A stretch of DNA of 64,000 bases from Hyposmocoma kahamanoa (lineage: Eukaryota > Arthropoda > Insecta > Lepidoptera > Cosmopterigidae): positions 1,971,943 through 2,035,942 of the forward strand of contig NW_020653750.1 in assembly GCF_003589595.1 (NCBI RefSeq), written 5' to 3'. The translations under genes were made by a program, and so were the position numbers. Below the pieces are notes generated by a model, which was given only the letters and a program-made list of their open reading frames with translations, ran no database searches and had not been told where the DNA came from. Shown piece by piece: positions 41,725 to 53,266 of this stretch. Position 1 is the stretch's first letter. Every line of letters starts with the position of its first letter.

Positions 41725-43182
41725 CTAAATTTTTATATTGTTTTCTACAATAAAGTTACATAAATACTTATAAATATGTGAATTATTACATGATAACAGT
41801 ACCGAAATGGACGTAGGAAGAGGTATACCTGATTGGATAAGGTTTTGGAAGAGTAAGGAATAATCATATTTAGGGCAGTTTGAAAATATGTGGTCCAAAT
41901 CTCCAACTTGGCTACATTCGCATAAATCACTATTAACGATGTTCAATTTCGCAAGGTGTGCAGGAGTACAAACATGACCCAACCGCATACGAATCAAAAC
42001 AGATGTAGTCAATCTATTAAATTTAAGTGACGAAAACCATGGTTTTACAGGAATAGAAGGTTGAATGTAAGCATAAGATTTACCTTTTAATTTACTGCTT
42101 TCAGACCACATCACACCCCAATCATGTCTAAGGAAATGTATAGGAAGGGTTGCCAAATCGTGATTATAATTTTTATAGTACGCCGTGTCCCCGTCAACAG
42201 CAGCATCATTTGCGAGCTGATCAGCACGATCATTTCCATGAATACCGGAATGACTCGGTATCCAGGAGAAAACTACAGACAAGCCTTTCGAAGAGCAAGC
42301 TAACAACAAATTTCTAATTTCGAGTATTATTGGGCAAAGCATTCGCGTTTTAAAAGGAAATCTAGGCAGTGCCTGAAGTGCACTCATAGAGTCGGAATTA
42401 CAGTATTTGTTAGCTTAGCTAAGAGAACGTACCTACTCGACTCCAGTAAAAATAGAAGTTTCTGGAGGCAATTTAATTTTTTGAACAATGTTATATTGTT
42501 GATGATACACACCAACTCCAACAACACTGTCGCTGCCATGCTTAGAAGCATCACTAAAAATGCAGTGCCACGATTGGAAGTCCCTGTCTCTAATGAAATT
42601 GAAAGTATGGAAGTTTTCAATAGAATTCATATTGATACCTAAAGACAAACGGATGTCCAGAGATAAAACTAAAGCTTCGTATTTAGTAGAGAAAAGAGGC
42701 AAACAAAGGGAGTTATGAATTGGAGTTTGCAAAGACAAACACTTACGGAAACTAATAACGAGACAAGGAAGAGACTTATGAGTCCAATAAGGAGATGTTG
42801 ATGCGTCAGTTGAGAGGCGTCGAAGTCGTAACAAAAGAGGATGTCTTGTAAATTGCACGCAACGGAGCAGATATTTATCGGATAAGTATTGACGTCTCAA
42901 TTGAAGAGGAGGTTCCACACACTCCACTTGCAACGCATTGATGGGACTCGACTTCATTGCTCCCAGAATAATTCTTAAAGCTTTAGATAGCACTCTATCA
43001 AATTTTTTAAATGCCGATGAGTAACATGGGTCAAGAATAAAAGATGCATAATCAAAAACACTCCTAATAAGTGAATTATATAATAATTTTAAACAAAAAG
43101 AATGTGNNNNNNNNNNAAAGGAAAGAGGAATATTATTATAAACCACATTAGGTATTGGAGGATTACGCTTTCTAGAAAACAA
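41725..43182 (-). pseudogene. LINE ORF2 thumb and RNase H blocks
   Basis: 43182-42433 encodes the thumb/connection (RSVFDYASFILDPCYSSAF, RVLSKALRIILGAMKS) and runs through the ten Ns in frame; its end (FSDASKHGSDSVVGVGVYHQ) starts RNase H. 42387-41725 continues it (FSWIPSHSGIHGNDRADQLA, the conserved His and Asp) and ends with a Cys/His region (CECSQVGDLDHIFSNCPKY). One frameshift near 42430 separates them. Confidence 0.8.
43107..43116. other. Assembly gap (10 N) inside the LINE
   Basis: The reading frame continues on both sides, so little may be missing. Confidence 0.95.
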
Positions 43183-43236
43183 GACAACAGTGCTTTTGGG
43201 AATGCAAAGTTCAAGGCCATTTGTATCTAGCCAACA

Positions 43237-44121
43237 TTACAAATGTTGAAGAGACTGCGTCATTGAGTAAGATGCTTTTTGAACACAACCGTTTACATTG
43301 TACAGCAAAAGATCGTCAGCGTATTGAAGAATTTTAACAGAATTATTAAGTAAGGACTCTAAGTCATATGTATATATATTATAAAGAATAGGGCTAAGAA
43401 CAGAGCCTTGGGGAAGACCCTTCCATACATAACGAGTTAACTTAGCGCCATCCTGAAGATGTAAATTGATATATCTTTCAGACAACATATTTATGATAAA
43501 AGAAGATAACATTACAGGAATCCGTAAATCATATAATTTCTTTTGAAGCAGAGAAATTAAGACATTGTCATATGCTGCACTGATATCCAAAAAAGCCGAT
43601 AAAAGAGATTCATTATTTGTAAAAGCCAAACGGACATCCATCACAAATATACTAATATTATCAAATGTGCTTTTACCTTTTCTAAATCCAAATTGGCTTG
43701 ACGCCAACAAACCATTGCTTTCAACAAACCATTCCAAACGGTTTTTAACCAAGTGTTCAGCTAACTTTAAAAGTACGGATGAAAGAGCTATAGGACGAAA
43801 AGAGGAAGCATCCGACGCTAACTTGCCAGGTTTTAAGATTGGTATTATAGATTGATATTTCCATGATTTAGGGATATTACATGACAACATAACTGAGTTT
43901 ACTATATCCAAAAAGTATTTAAGGGTCCTGTCGCTACAATTTATGAAAAATGAATATGGGATGCCGTCTTCACCTGGAGATGAATCCTTAACGAGAGAAA
44001 GTACACCTTTCAATTCGTTTAGAGAAAAGGGGGAATTAAGGACAGGGTGGTCTCCGGAGGAAAAAGAAGGAACAGAGCAAGTAATTAAATTAGGTGCTGA
44101 AACTGGAGCCAACTTATCCAA
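43237..44121 (-). pseudogene. LINE ORF2 reverse transcriptase block
   Basis: A 294-codon open stretch contains, in order, SSPGEDGIPYSFF, PILKPGKLASDASSFRPIAL, SQFGFRKGKSTFDN, AFLDISAAYDNV (first catalytic Asp), GLPQGSVLSPILYNIY and QYADDLLLY (catalytic Asp pair). All core RT motifs are intact. Confidence 0.85.
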
Positions 44122-44686
44122 AAATTGATTTGCGAATTCAGATGGAAAATTGGGAGTCGATGAAGAATTAAATGCGCTTCGAAACCTTCTAATTTTTCCC
44201 AGACAAAGACGGGACTAACCTCAGGAGGTATAGATTCACAGAACTTCTTACATCCATCAAATTCCTTTTTTTTTTAAAAGCTTACGGATGTTACGTGCGA
44301 CTTGTGAATGAATTTCAAAATTTTCAGAAGTCATGCACTGACCATAAATTCTTTCAGCTTCCTTCCTTCTCTTGATAGCCTCAGTGCATTCACAATCCCA
44401 CCAAGGAGGCAATGGAAGTCTATCTGGATAACCTTTTCTAATGGGAAACAATTCATCTGCAACTTCAAGAAGCGTTTTAACAAGAGAATCTGAACAATGA
44501 GATTCCTCATGAATAGAAACAGATGGAAGTGAAGAAGTTCTATTTTCAACTCGCTGAGACAGTCCAGTCATGAGGAAATCTATACTTTATGCGGGGATTG
44601 GGTTATTGTGTAGGCATATGGCGAATAAAAGGAAGTGAAATTATAATAGGAATGTGGTCACTACCACAGGAAGAAGTATGAACATG

Positions 44687-45269
44687 TCATGAGAGCGAGG
44701 ATGCTAAATCAGGCGTGGATACAGAGAGATCAGGCGCACTTAATCCTTCACCTGGACCTGTGAGCGTAGGAGCGCCATTATTCAAAATACAGAGATTTTG
44801 AGAGTCAAGTATGTCTAACATTAAGTCTCCAAAACTATTACACGAAGAGCTTCCCCATGATTGATGATGACAGTTAAAATCGCCTAATGCTAAAAAAAGT
44901 TTTGGTAAAACTGAAAATAAATTGTTGACTTCATTAAATAAGGCTGTTGAAGGATGTGGAATGTAAATAGATACGAAACATAATGCCATTTACAATTATT
45001 GCTATAGCATCTATGCCATCACTTAAAGCGGGTAATTGTAAGAGTTGGTAAGTTAGAGAGTTTTTAATGATTATGGCGACACCGCCATACCCATCAGATC
45101 TGTCTTTTCTAAGGGTGGAATAACCAGTTACTTTGAAAGGATAGCCAGGTTTCAACCATGTTTCTGAAAGACAAAGCATAAAGGGATGAAGTGCATTTAT
45201 TAAATAAAAAATGTCCGATTTTTTACTGGAGGCACTTCTACAGTTCCACTGTAGAATTACTGGGTCCAT
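44687..45269 (-). pseudogene. LINE ORF2 endonuclease domain
   Basis: The block opens with ILQWNCRSASSKKSDI and LCLSETWLKP (catalytic Asn and Glu of APE-type endonucleases), then DRSDGYGGVAIII. After a frameshift at about 44960 comes ALGDFNCHHQSWGS (the GDFN motif). The final SDH motif is not seen. Confidence 0.75.
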
Positions 45270-45512
45270 ATTGAGGACGACTTAAAACAGAATTTTCAAT
45301 AACATTGGCAACGTAGGGCGGTTCAAATTTAGTCTCAATCATATTTGATTTAGTCAAGAAATTTACAATGGCTATAATAATGTCCGAGATAGATAGTCTG
45401 TGGACTAGTATCTGAAGAGGCTTTAAGTGCTGAACCATTAGGGAAAGCTAAAGGTATGTTGTAATCCTTTGCAAATGAATCATGTGCAGCACGATCATAC
45501 CCACCCGCTACT

Positions 45513-46724
45513 TTAGGAGGGGACCGTGGTTGAACAAACACTGTTTTTTTTATAAGATTTATTAGTTGAATGAGCCTCTGCTGAAACTGTGTAGTTATTG
45601 TTCAGCCTACTATCATTAGATTTTTGTTGAGAGGAGCGAACTGCATCAGCAAAAGATCTTGAAATTGGAGGGTGATGTTTTGATGCTTCGGAATATGATA
45701 TACTACTTTGGGCCATGGACACTTTAATTTCTTTTTGACGGGCAAATTCAGGACAGGATTTGCTATTTGCAAAATGGAATCCGGAACATAGGCAACAAGA
45801 AGCATAATCTACATGTACTGAGCAAGTTTCAGCAGTATGGTCTTCACCACATTTTAGGCAACGGGGTTTAGATCTACACTGCATTTTGGTATGACCATAA
45901 CGGCAACAACGGTAACATTGTATTGTAGGATATATATACAGTTCAACAGATAAAGCAGTATAGCACATATAAATGCGCTTTGGTAAAACTTGTCCATCAA
46001 AGGTGAAAATTACAGTTTCCGAGTTATTAAATATCGCAGTCCCACTTACAATAGTTTTCCGCTTGATACGTCTAACTTTAATAATTTTACCGCACCCAAT
46101 AGGCACTGAAACATTTTCAAGAACTTCATCATCTGTTCAATCGGCAGGGACACCACGCACTACTCGCATACGAGTCACATTGAAAGTAGGAATAACAGCT
46201 TTAAATTTGTGACTGGCAAGACTGGGGTCATCAACAAAGTTATTCGCATCAGCAACACTAGAGAAAGCCAAACTAAGCCTGTTGCGACCTATTCTTTTCA
46301 AACTTCCGTTTACAATGTTTTTAAAAGAGTTCTTTTTTTAAAAGTTTCCAAACTGTACAGGATGGAGCGTAACACGATCATCAGCTGTACTTTGTTCTTT
46401 CTGGACATGTACTACGTATGGGGCTAAATCTGTCACTTCATACTTCCTACCACCCTGCGGCCTTGAATTTGAAACAGAATCACCAACATTTGTTACAACA
46501 TTGTTAGTACTATTATTAGCACCAACAATGCTAGCTTTGGCATCAGCAACAATGGGTAATTTAAATTTCTTGGAACATTCTTCCTCAGATTCAGAACATT
46601 GACAATAGTGTAAAGAGACTGGTTTGCCATCTCTTTTCCAACGATTTTTATTACAATGACGGCAGATTTTCCGGGGTTTAACTCTTTTACGGTCAGGCAT
46701 AGGAATGCTGCCTTCAGTGTCCAT
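45513..46724 (-). pseudogene. LINE ORF1 (gag-like, zinc knuckles), broken
   Basis: The N-terminal block starts MDTEGSIPMPDRKRVK. The second block contains three closely spaced Cys/His knuckles (CYRCCRYGHTKMQC, CLKCGEDHTAETC, CCLCSGFHFANSKSC), typical of nucleic-acid-binding ORF1 proteins of I/R1-type LINEs. The two blocks are in different frames with about 230 bases of broken sequence between them. Confidence 0.75.
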
Positions 46725-47059
46725 TGATGAGTCGTCAATAACAACATTATAGGCTACTGGAGGCCCAGAGCTTGTTTAATAGGTCAATGTATCCATTATT
46801 ACATTCTGTATAAAGCTTAGACTATGGAAACCAAAGGACATGTTATGTCTCTCTTATGTTGACATAGTATATGTGTAAATCAGACGTAATATAATATGTA
46901 TATGATGCATTTCGACCTTAGAGGATTTCGACAATGAAAACATAAACATGTTATTGTCTTTGTTTAATTACTGTGTGCCGTCGTAAGCCAAAAGAAATAG
47001 CATTACATTGGTCTGTGCCAAACACGGGAATCGAAAATACCTAGCGTCATCTTAAATTA

Positions 47060-47550
47060 GGAATGGTCGTTACAAATAGTATGTGGCAATATCGAAAATC
47101 CGATATCGTATATCTTAGAAACTATATTTCGATATTACTCCGCATCGTATATTTTATAGCGATTCCGAATCAAGCCGAGCGCTGACGAGTGGATACCAAT
47201 ACGAAATCATATATTTTCCAAACTATATGCCGATATTGCTTCGTATCAGATTTTCACTATGTATTCACTGAGTGGATATCAACGCGAAACCGTCTTTTGT
47301 GCGTCTACGAAACTGTGTACTAACATTCGCCCGCATTACTCCTGTAGAACTATAACCAATAATATAGTTTCCAAATCTGATCCCGCATATCAGTAACGGC
47401 AATGTATCAACGCAGCGCGCACGCGGGCTGTATCCATGAATATATAGTTTCAGAAAATATATAGTTTTGAATTCCGATTTCGAATATTGATATACATATA
47501 GTTTCTATACGATATTCAGAAAAAGCTATATTACCCATTTCTATCTTAAA
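47060..47550. repeat. Repeat rich in GATATCG/TATAGTTT words
   Basis: Clusters of ATATCG and TTAGAAACTATAT near 47090-47130 recur inverted near 47490-47525 (ATATAGTTTCTATACGATAT). This suggests a non-autonomous DNA element of about 480 bp. Exact ends and target duplication are not clear. Confidence 0.45.
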
Positions 47551-50140
47551 TGCCAACTGTGTTCATTTTGCAGTGCCTACATGAGGTACATACATACATG
47601 ATGCGGTTGTTAAAGGGAAGTACATCAAATGTCAAAACAAATGTTTTTGCAAGTGTTTTAATGAAATATTTGCATTGATAGTAATAAAATGAACAAAAAT
47701 ATTGACAGTGAGAACAATTAGGTATTAATAAAAATGCGTCGCTGCAACATTAAGGGATGGGACATTAACAAAAGCGAAAATCACCGAATATAACATTGCA
47801 CAGGCATGTTTACCTACTTTTCTGTCTATAAATCACACAATAGCCCAAATATCTCATGCAATTAGACTTATTTAAGTAGTTTCTTCATAAACCTTCCAAA
47901 TTTTGCTTTGGTTACTTCAGATTACCTACTTTTGATGATTGTTATTAATGATTGTTTTGTGATAGTGTTGTTCTTGTAAGCGTACATATTAACGATATTC
48001 TGTTATTAAAACAATTCACTACGAGGTTTTTATTATTTATATTTTTAGTATTTCAAGTTTACCCACAAACTTGGAGCATATAGGACGGGAGACGCTATTA
48101 GCGTTATTTCTCGAACAAAACTTTCTGCCACTTTTTGAGGGGCAGAGTAGTACTACAAGCAAACGGGTGCACTCAAATGTAAATTAAATTGTATCACTAT
48201 GGTCTCACACAAACAAAAGTCTACAACACTAGCTTATTTTTACAAATACACAGATAAAACACACATTCATATCATGTCCGTACACAGAATAGGCCTACGA
48301 AAATAAATCGATTCTCATGAATATACTAGAGACGGAAAGTTATCGACGTGACGGTGTCGATATGTATTACGTACTGGTTAATCATGTATATGAAAAATGT
48401 AATTCCACCCTTGGCTAGACTGGTGTAGTGATTTTCTTTTTCCAATTTTGTGTGTATTGTTGAACGGTGGTATTGTTTTACTTGTATTTGCCAGAGGAGA
48501 TTGCCCATTGACTTACTAATAAATGGATGACAATAAATACAATCCAAAGTCTAATCCAAAACACAATTTTGCCATAATTTAAAGGCCCAAAAATTATCCA
48601 TATTCAGCTTCTACTGGAAAAAACAAAATGCACAATATTTAGCTTCTAGTGAAAACTACTTGAACACAAGAGTGATGGAGTAGTCTTAATGTCAATATTA
48701 ATTAATTTTATAGTACCTATTATGTTGAAGTTTATATGAATTCACTTCAAGTAATAAGAGTTGTTTAGATATATAGGTACATACAAATACTGTAAATGTG
48801 GAATAGCTGTGTCTCTCTGTTGGTAGGTATGATGTACTGTAAGAAATGTATCGATTTTTCGAATTAATTTCTAGATTCCAACTAGACGTAAACTCAAAGT
48901 TTCATAATCTCGAAAACCGATTTATAACAAAACCGTCATGCATTCAGGGGATTTTGGTTGCTTATTACAAAGAAAAGATTAAGTTAGTTTGTTTTGTAAT
49001 ATTCCTAAAATAACCTAAAAACGTACATTTGGGATTACAAAAATTCGTCTTGTGTAGGACAAGGACAATTAGCTATTTGGTTATTTTTATTGCTTTTGTA
49101 ATTTATGTGTATTGTATGTATGTACTCATACATGTAGTTTTATTTTTTTCTTACAGTATGGCATGATTTATGATTATTTATATTAAACAATTACAATTTA
49201 TTTTCATTATTTATAATTTATTACATACCTACCTAATTTTAAATTTTTATTGAATTGATATTCAATTGTTTTTTGTGAAATGACTTTACAAAGATCGAAC
49301 ACTTAGAAAAAATTTCTTCGATCCGGCCGAATTCGAACCGACGTCTTCTAGCATACCGTGGCAGACGCTATACCAACTAAGCCACGGCATGAACCACGAA
49401 TTTATCTATGTGCTTGTTGTCGTGTTTTTGTATTTGGTTTTTCAACGCCTTTTTAGTCGTAGCGCCATCTGTGAGAAATCTATGAAAGTTTTATCACATA
49501 TCAAATTATTATCTAATATACAATACGACGGAGAAATCAATTTGAATAAACTTCGTTACATAACCTGTGGATAAAAATAGGAGCTAAAAGAGCGCGTAGC
49601 TTCTCTATAACGAAAAAACAGCGTCCATGAAGTACTGCATTTTATTGTCTATAGTTGCCTGTTAGTAAATAGGGAACTTCATAGGCATGCTTATGTGAAA
49701 TGTTCGAATATTTTCAAATATTTTTTATGTAATCGATAAAATGAATCAATGTGATCATTGTGAAAAAAATGTCTTAAAACAGAAAATTTGCAATTAATGT
49801 AAAAAATAGGCTTATGTATGGAATGTAATTCCACCTTTGGCTAGACTGGATACAGCAGAGATTTTTTTGCAAGTTTATATAGCACATTGTTTCGTGGAGT
49901 ACTTGACGCGGTGAATTCGATAGTAAAAATAAAAAAAACATTAATTTGAAAGTAGTGTTTATTGTGCGATAGTTGTTTTGTGCTTATACCTTAAAGAAAC
50001 AAAAAAAAAACAGTTTCAACATTCAAGCCATACATTTGCATGTCGATACCTAATGACTTATCGATAGATTATGGTACAACACTAAAGAAATCCGCCATTT
50101 GTAGCGTTCAATTTTTGTTTATATAAACACGTTCATTCTG
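47551..50140. other. Intergenic AT-rich spacer upstream of TM2D1
   Basis: No gene is visible. A shared segment (TGTAATTCCACCCTTGGCTAGACTGG at 48398-48423 and a near-identical copy at 49827-49852) shows at least one dispersed repeat. Confidence 0.4.
49318..49393 (-). repeat. tRNA-like sequence or SINE head
   Basis: On the minus strand: GCCGTGGCTTAGTTGGTATA (box A-like), a CGTCT/AGACG stem around an oversized 16-base loop, then GGTTCGAATTC (box B). The T-arm and acceptor stem do not pair properly, so it is not called as a functional tRNA. Confidence 0.45.
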
Positions 50141-50458
50141 TAGTTAAGGCAGCTCCTTTCCTTTTTTTCCATCCTCTAATAAATAATAAAGTCTATTTCC
50201 AAGGCGTAAATGTCAGTTTTTGAACGATTTTGGAATGTCCCCTGTCTGTCCTGTCTCTATCACTGTGTCACTCATGTCACTGTCATTCTGTGCTTTGCTT
50301 TGCTTTGCGATAGTGTGAAAATGTGAAATGAGATATTGAGAAGAGTAATTTTATGTTCCAGAATATCGCAATAAATTGTCTTACTTTGTTTTAAACTAAA
50401 TGAGCGCCTTATGTGTTTTGTAATTTTCTCTTTTGTTAATTTTCCTGGGCACTGAAAA

Positions 50459-52727
50459 ATGGCACGAAATTTATTATTACAAATCTGTTTATTCTTCGTT
50501 TATTCTTGTGTGGAAGCATCTGTTGTTGCCGTAGTTAGTAATTCCGTGACTGTGGACTGTAGTACACTTCGTATGGGCCAGTATATATGCCCAGATCCCA
50601 GTATAAACCCCATAGATCCAGATACCCAGCAGTATATAGGTTGCATGAAGGGAAAAGAAATACCCTCGGAAGGAGAAGCTGAAGGTAACACTTCGGTTAT
50701 TTATGCTCCCTACAACTCCTTTAGATCGTTCATAATATATCCTATAGGCCACAGTCAATGTTGGGACTGCATCAGCTGAATCTATCTTGTTATTCCTGAG
50801 TGAAAATAAAGTAAATACTTTGTATTTCAGTGCAATGCATAGCAGCTGATGGCATAATTTGCAATGAAACAAAAAATTCTACATTCAAAAGGAGGCTGCC
50901 ATGTAAGTGGACGTAAGTATAAAAACATCAATTTTCTATACAGTTTAAGTAGTACCTTTAGTACTTGAGATGTCTTTTTCTTTTACAGAAATGGCTACTC
51001 ACTAGAAATAGCACTACTGCTATCAGTGTTCTTAGGCATGTTTGGCCTGGACAGATTCTACCTTGGCTACCCTGGAATAGGGTTGGCTAAGTTGTGCACT
51101 CTGGGTTTCCTTTTTCTTGGTCAGCTATTGGATATTATACTCATAGCAGCTCAGGTAAGTTTTTAATTTCAATACAATTTTTATGTTACCAAGCCCTGGC
51201 ATGTTCAAGCTGACAATGATAATATTAGGGGTTAAAGTATGAAATTGCCGTTTTATTGCAATAGGTTCTTTGAATTTTCATAGAATCTTCATGGTTTGAG
51301 GTTTTCGAATGAAACTTTTTTCAAATGGTTTCTGTGATTTTTATTTTTTAAATTTGAAACATTTGAATATCGACTTTCAATTGTTTTTGTTATTCAATTT
51401 AGACAAGAAAGATGGATACTGCGAAAATTCGAGTGATTTTTGAATACGAGTTCCGACGCGGAACTAACGCGGCAGAAACAGCCCGCAATATCAATGCTGC
51501 GTTTGGAGAGGGGTCTACTAATGAACGCACCGTGCGATTTTGGTTTAAACGCTTTCGTGATGGAAATTTCGACTTAAAGAACGAGGCACGAGGAAGACCG
51601 CCCACACAGGTGAATAACGATGAATTAAGAGAGATAGTGGAAGCCGATCCTAGTCAAACTACCCAGGAATTAGCGGCATGGTTTAATGTTACCTTACCCA
51701 CAATATTGACTCACTTGCGTCAAATCAATAAAATAAAAAAATACGAAAAATGGGTGCCTCATGATTTGACTGATCTGCAGAAAGAAACGCGTGTTGAAAC
51801 TTGTGTTGCCTTGTTGAACCGGTACAGAAATGAAGGAATATTGGATCGAATTGTAACATGTGATGAAAAGTGGATTCTTTATGATAACCGGAAAAGAAAA
51901 ATGCAATGGCTGACCCCAGGTCAAATGCCACAACAGTGTCCTAAAGCAAAACTTACCAATAAAAAGGTAATGGTAACTGTTTGGTGGTCTCAGCATGGTG
52001 TTATTCACTATAGTTTTCTCCGATCTGGTCAAGCAATAACGGCAGATGTCTATTGTGCCGAACTCCGAACCATGTTGACAAAACTAGCAGTAAAACAGCC
52101 CCGACTCATGAATCGATCTTCACCATTATTGCTCCACGACAACGCGAGACCTCACACAGCACGAGAAACCATTTTGACCCTTCAGGAACTGCAGTTAGAA
52201 ACCATTCGTCATCCTCCGTATTCACCAGACCTTGCTCCAACGGACTACCATTTTTTTCGTGATTTGGACAATTATCTACGTGACAAGAAGTTTTCTTCCC
52301 AGGAGGCAGTACAAAATGCTTTCACACAGTTTGTGCAGTCTAGATCGTCGGAGTTCTATCGCAAAGGCATTAATAACCTTCCCATTAGATGGCAGCAATG
52401 TATAGATAATAATGGCAACTATTTTGATTAAATAAATTTGTTAAAAATTTAAAAAATAAACAATTTAGATTTTCAGTACAAATCGGCAATTTCATACTTT
52501 AACCCCTATTATGTGTTTTTGTAACATGATATTATACTACCTTGTAGAAACGGTTGGTAAAATTATTACAAACTTTTCTCAAAATCAATATTGTCCTTTT
52601 ACAGGTAGTAGGACCATCAGATGGTTCAGCCTACATTATACCATACTTTGGAGCTGGTGTCTCTGTAGTTCGCAGTACCAACGAGACCTACCTGCTTCCA
52701 CAGGCAGATTGGCATAACATCACCTGA
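50459..52727 (+). CDS. TM2D1: TM2 domain-containing protein 1 (amaretto)
   Basis: Exons 50459-50684, 50831-50912, 50989-51154 and 52605-52727 join in phase to 199 codons (198 residues; human TM2D1 has 207). The protein has a signal peptide (residues 1-20), a Cys-containing luminal region (LRMGQYICPDPSIN, compare human LKVGQYICKDPKIN), then the TM2 domain: two membrane helices around GLDRFYLGYPGIGLAK (the DRF motif). A conserved tail follows (VVGPSDGSAYIIPYFG, NETYLLP). TM2D proteins act in Notch signalling in Drosophila, where amaretto, biscotti and almondex are the three family members. The start is the only Met before the signal peptide. AATAAA is at 53248. Intron 3 hosts a mariner. Confidence 0.93.
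51225..52509 (+). mobile_element. mariner transposon, cecropia/Hsmar1-like, apparently intact
   Basis: The element is about 1285 bp, with terminal inverted repeats that share AGGGGTTAAAGTATGAAATT before diverging, and TA flanks. It lies in the third intron of TM2D1 in the sense orientation and contains one uninterrupted transposase. The outermost one or two bases are ambiguous because the TA duplication merges with the repeat. Confidence 0.9.
51412..52431 (+). CDS. mariner transposase (DD34D), uninterrupted
   Basis: 339 codons without a stop or frameshift, close to the 340-350 residues of the family. The N-terminal half has the paired helix-turn-helix DNA-binding region (KIRVIFEYEFRRGTNAAETA, NERTVRFWFKRFRDG, then RGRPPTQ linker) and WVPHDL (the WVPHEL motif of mariners). 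The catalytic residues are present: TCDEKWI, LHDNARPHTA and PDLAPTDYHFF, with exactly 34 residues between the second and third Asp. The C-terminal end (GINNLPIRWQQCIDNNGNYF) closely resembles that of Hsmar1/SETMAR-type transposases. Whether it is expressed cannot be told. Confidence 0.95.
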   Translation: MDTAKIRVIFEYEFRRGTNAAETARNINAAFGEGSTNERTVRFWFKRFRDGNFDLKNEARGRPPTQVNNDELREIVEADPSQTTQELAAWFNVTLPTILTHLRQINKIKKYEKWVPHDLTDLQKETRVETCVALLNRYRNEGILDRIVTCDEKWILYDNRKRKMQWLTPGQMPQQCPKAKLTNKKVMVTVWWSQHGVIHYSFLRSGQAITADVYCAELRTMLTKLAVKQPRLMNRSSPLLLHDNARPHTARETILTLQELQLETIRHPPYSPDLAPTDYHFFRDLDNYLRDKKFSSQEAVQNAFTQFVQSRSSEFYRKGINNLPIRWQQCIDNNGNYFD

Positions 52728-53168
52728 CAGTGGGGTACAATCTCCTTCTATGTGGATGAAGATTATGAATGGACTTAATAATGCAATCCAAAGGTGCAAG
52801 CGCCATGTCCTTAAAACAAAAATATAAGTTATTTGTGTGAATATTAGTTGTTAGTGATGTGTGACACCAAGGTATCATGAACTTTGCCCTGGCTTGGCTA
52901 CCCTTAATGAGATATGACTTTATTAAGACTACATATTGTTTAGTATGTTTAACAAGAGACATGATGTGATTTTGTGTTTCAAATAAGAGTGACAGTGTGT
53001 AAATACAATCATGAGCATTCTTTAGACAACCAGTCCTGCAACATGCGTCACTGGTAACTTCTAGTGCCGAAATTTCATGTTCCCAGACACAAGCAATATG
53101 TTTGCTAATAAGATGAAATGTGAGAAATGTGTCCTATGATGAATATGAAGTTTCAGGATACATTAAAG

Positions 53169-53174
53169 TTTATT
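53169..53174 (-). terminator. ECSIT polyadenylation signal
   Basis: AATAAA on the minus strand, about 95 bases past the ECSIT stop codon. Confidence 0.55.
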
Positions 53175-53247
53175 CTGTAGTCAGTTTAGTGTAAACAAAA
53201 ACATATTTGTAACTAAATAATTTACTACAACTAAGCAACATTTAAGC

Positions 53248-53253
53248 AATAAA
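53248..53253 (+). terminator. TM2D1 polyadenylation signal
   Basis: AATAAA about 520 bases after the TM2D1 stop. Cleavage 10-30 bases later would end inside the ECSIT coding sequence, whose stop codon is at 53267-53269. Confidence 0.55.
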
Positions 53254-53266
53254 ATTTTAAATTCTG

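Larger units (their letters stand above)
41680..46760 (-). mobile_element. Nearly full-length I-superfamily LINE with ORF1, endonuclease, RT and RNase H
   Basis: The minus strand holds ORF1 (46724-46338 and 46106-45513), then ORF2: endonuclease (45269-44687), linker (44571-44257), RT (44121-43237), thumb/connection (43182-42433) and RNase H with a C-terminal Cys/His region (42387-41725). An ATT-repeat microsatellite at about 41684-41703 marks the 3' end. The order and the RNase H fit the I/R1/LOA group. Frameshifts split ORF1 and ORF2 into about seven blocks and ten Ns lie at 43107-43116, but all catalytic blocks are still readable. It is the youngest-looking LINE in the window. Target duplications were not identified. 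Confidence 0.85.

Noticed and set aside
45973..46427. Plus-strand frames opposite LINE ORF1
   Set aside because: Antisense shadows of the LINE.
49318..49393. Possible functional tRNA gene on the minus strand
   Set aside because: The promoter boxes are present but the T-arm and acceptor stem fail to pair and the anticodon loop is too long.
51694..52032. 112-codon minus-strand frame inside the mariner
   Set aside because: It is antisense to the transposase and has no motif.
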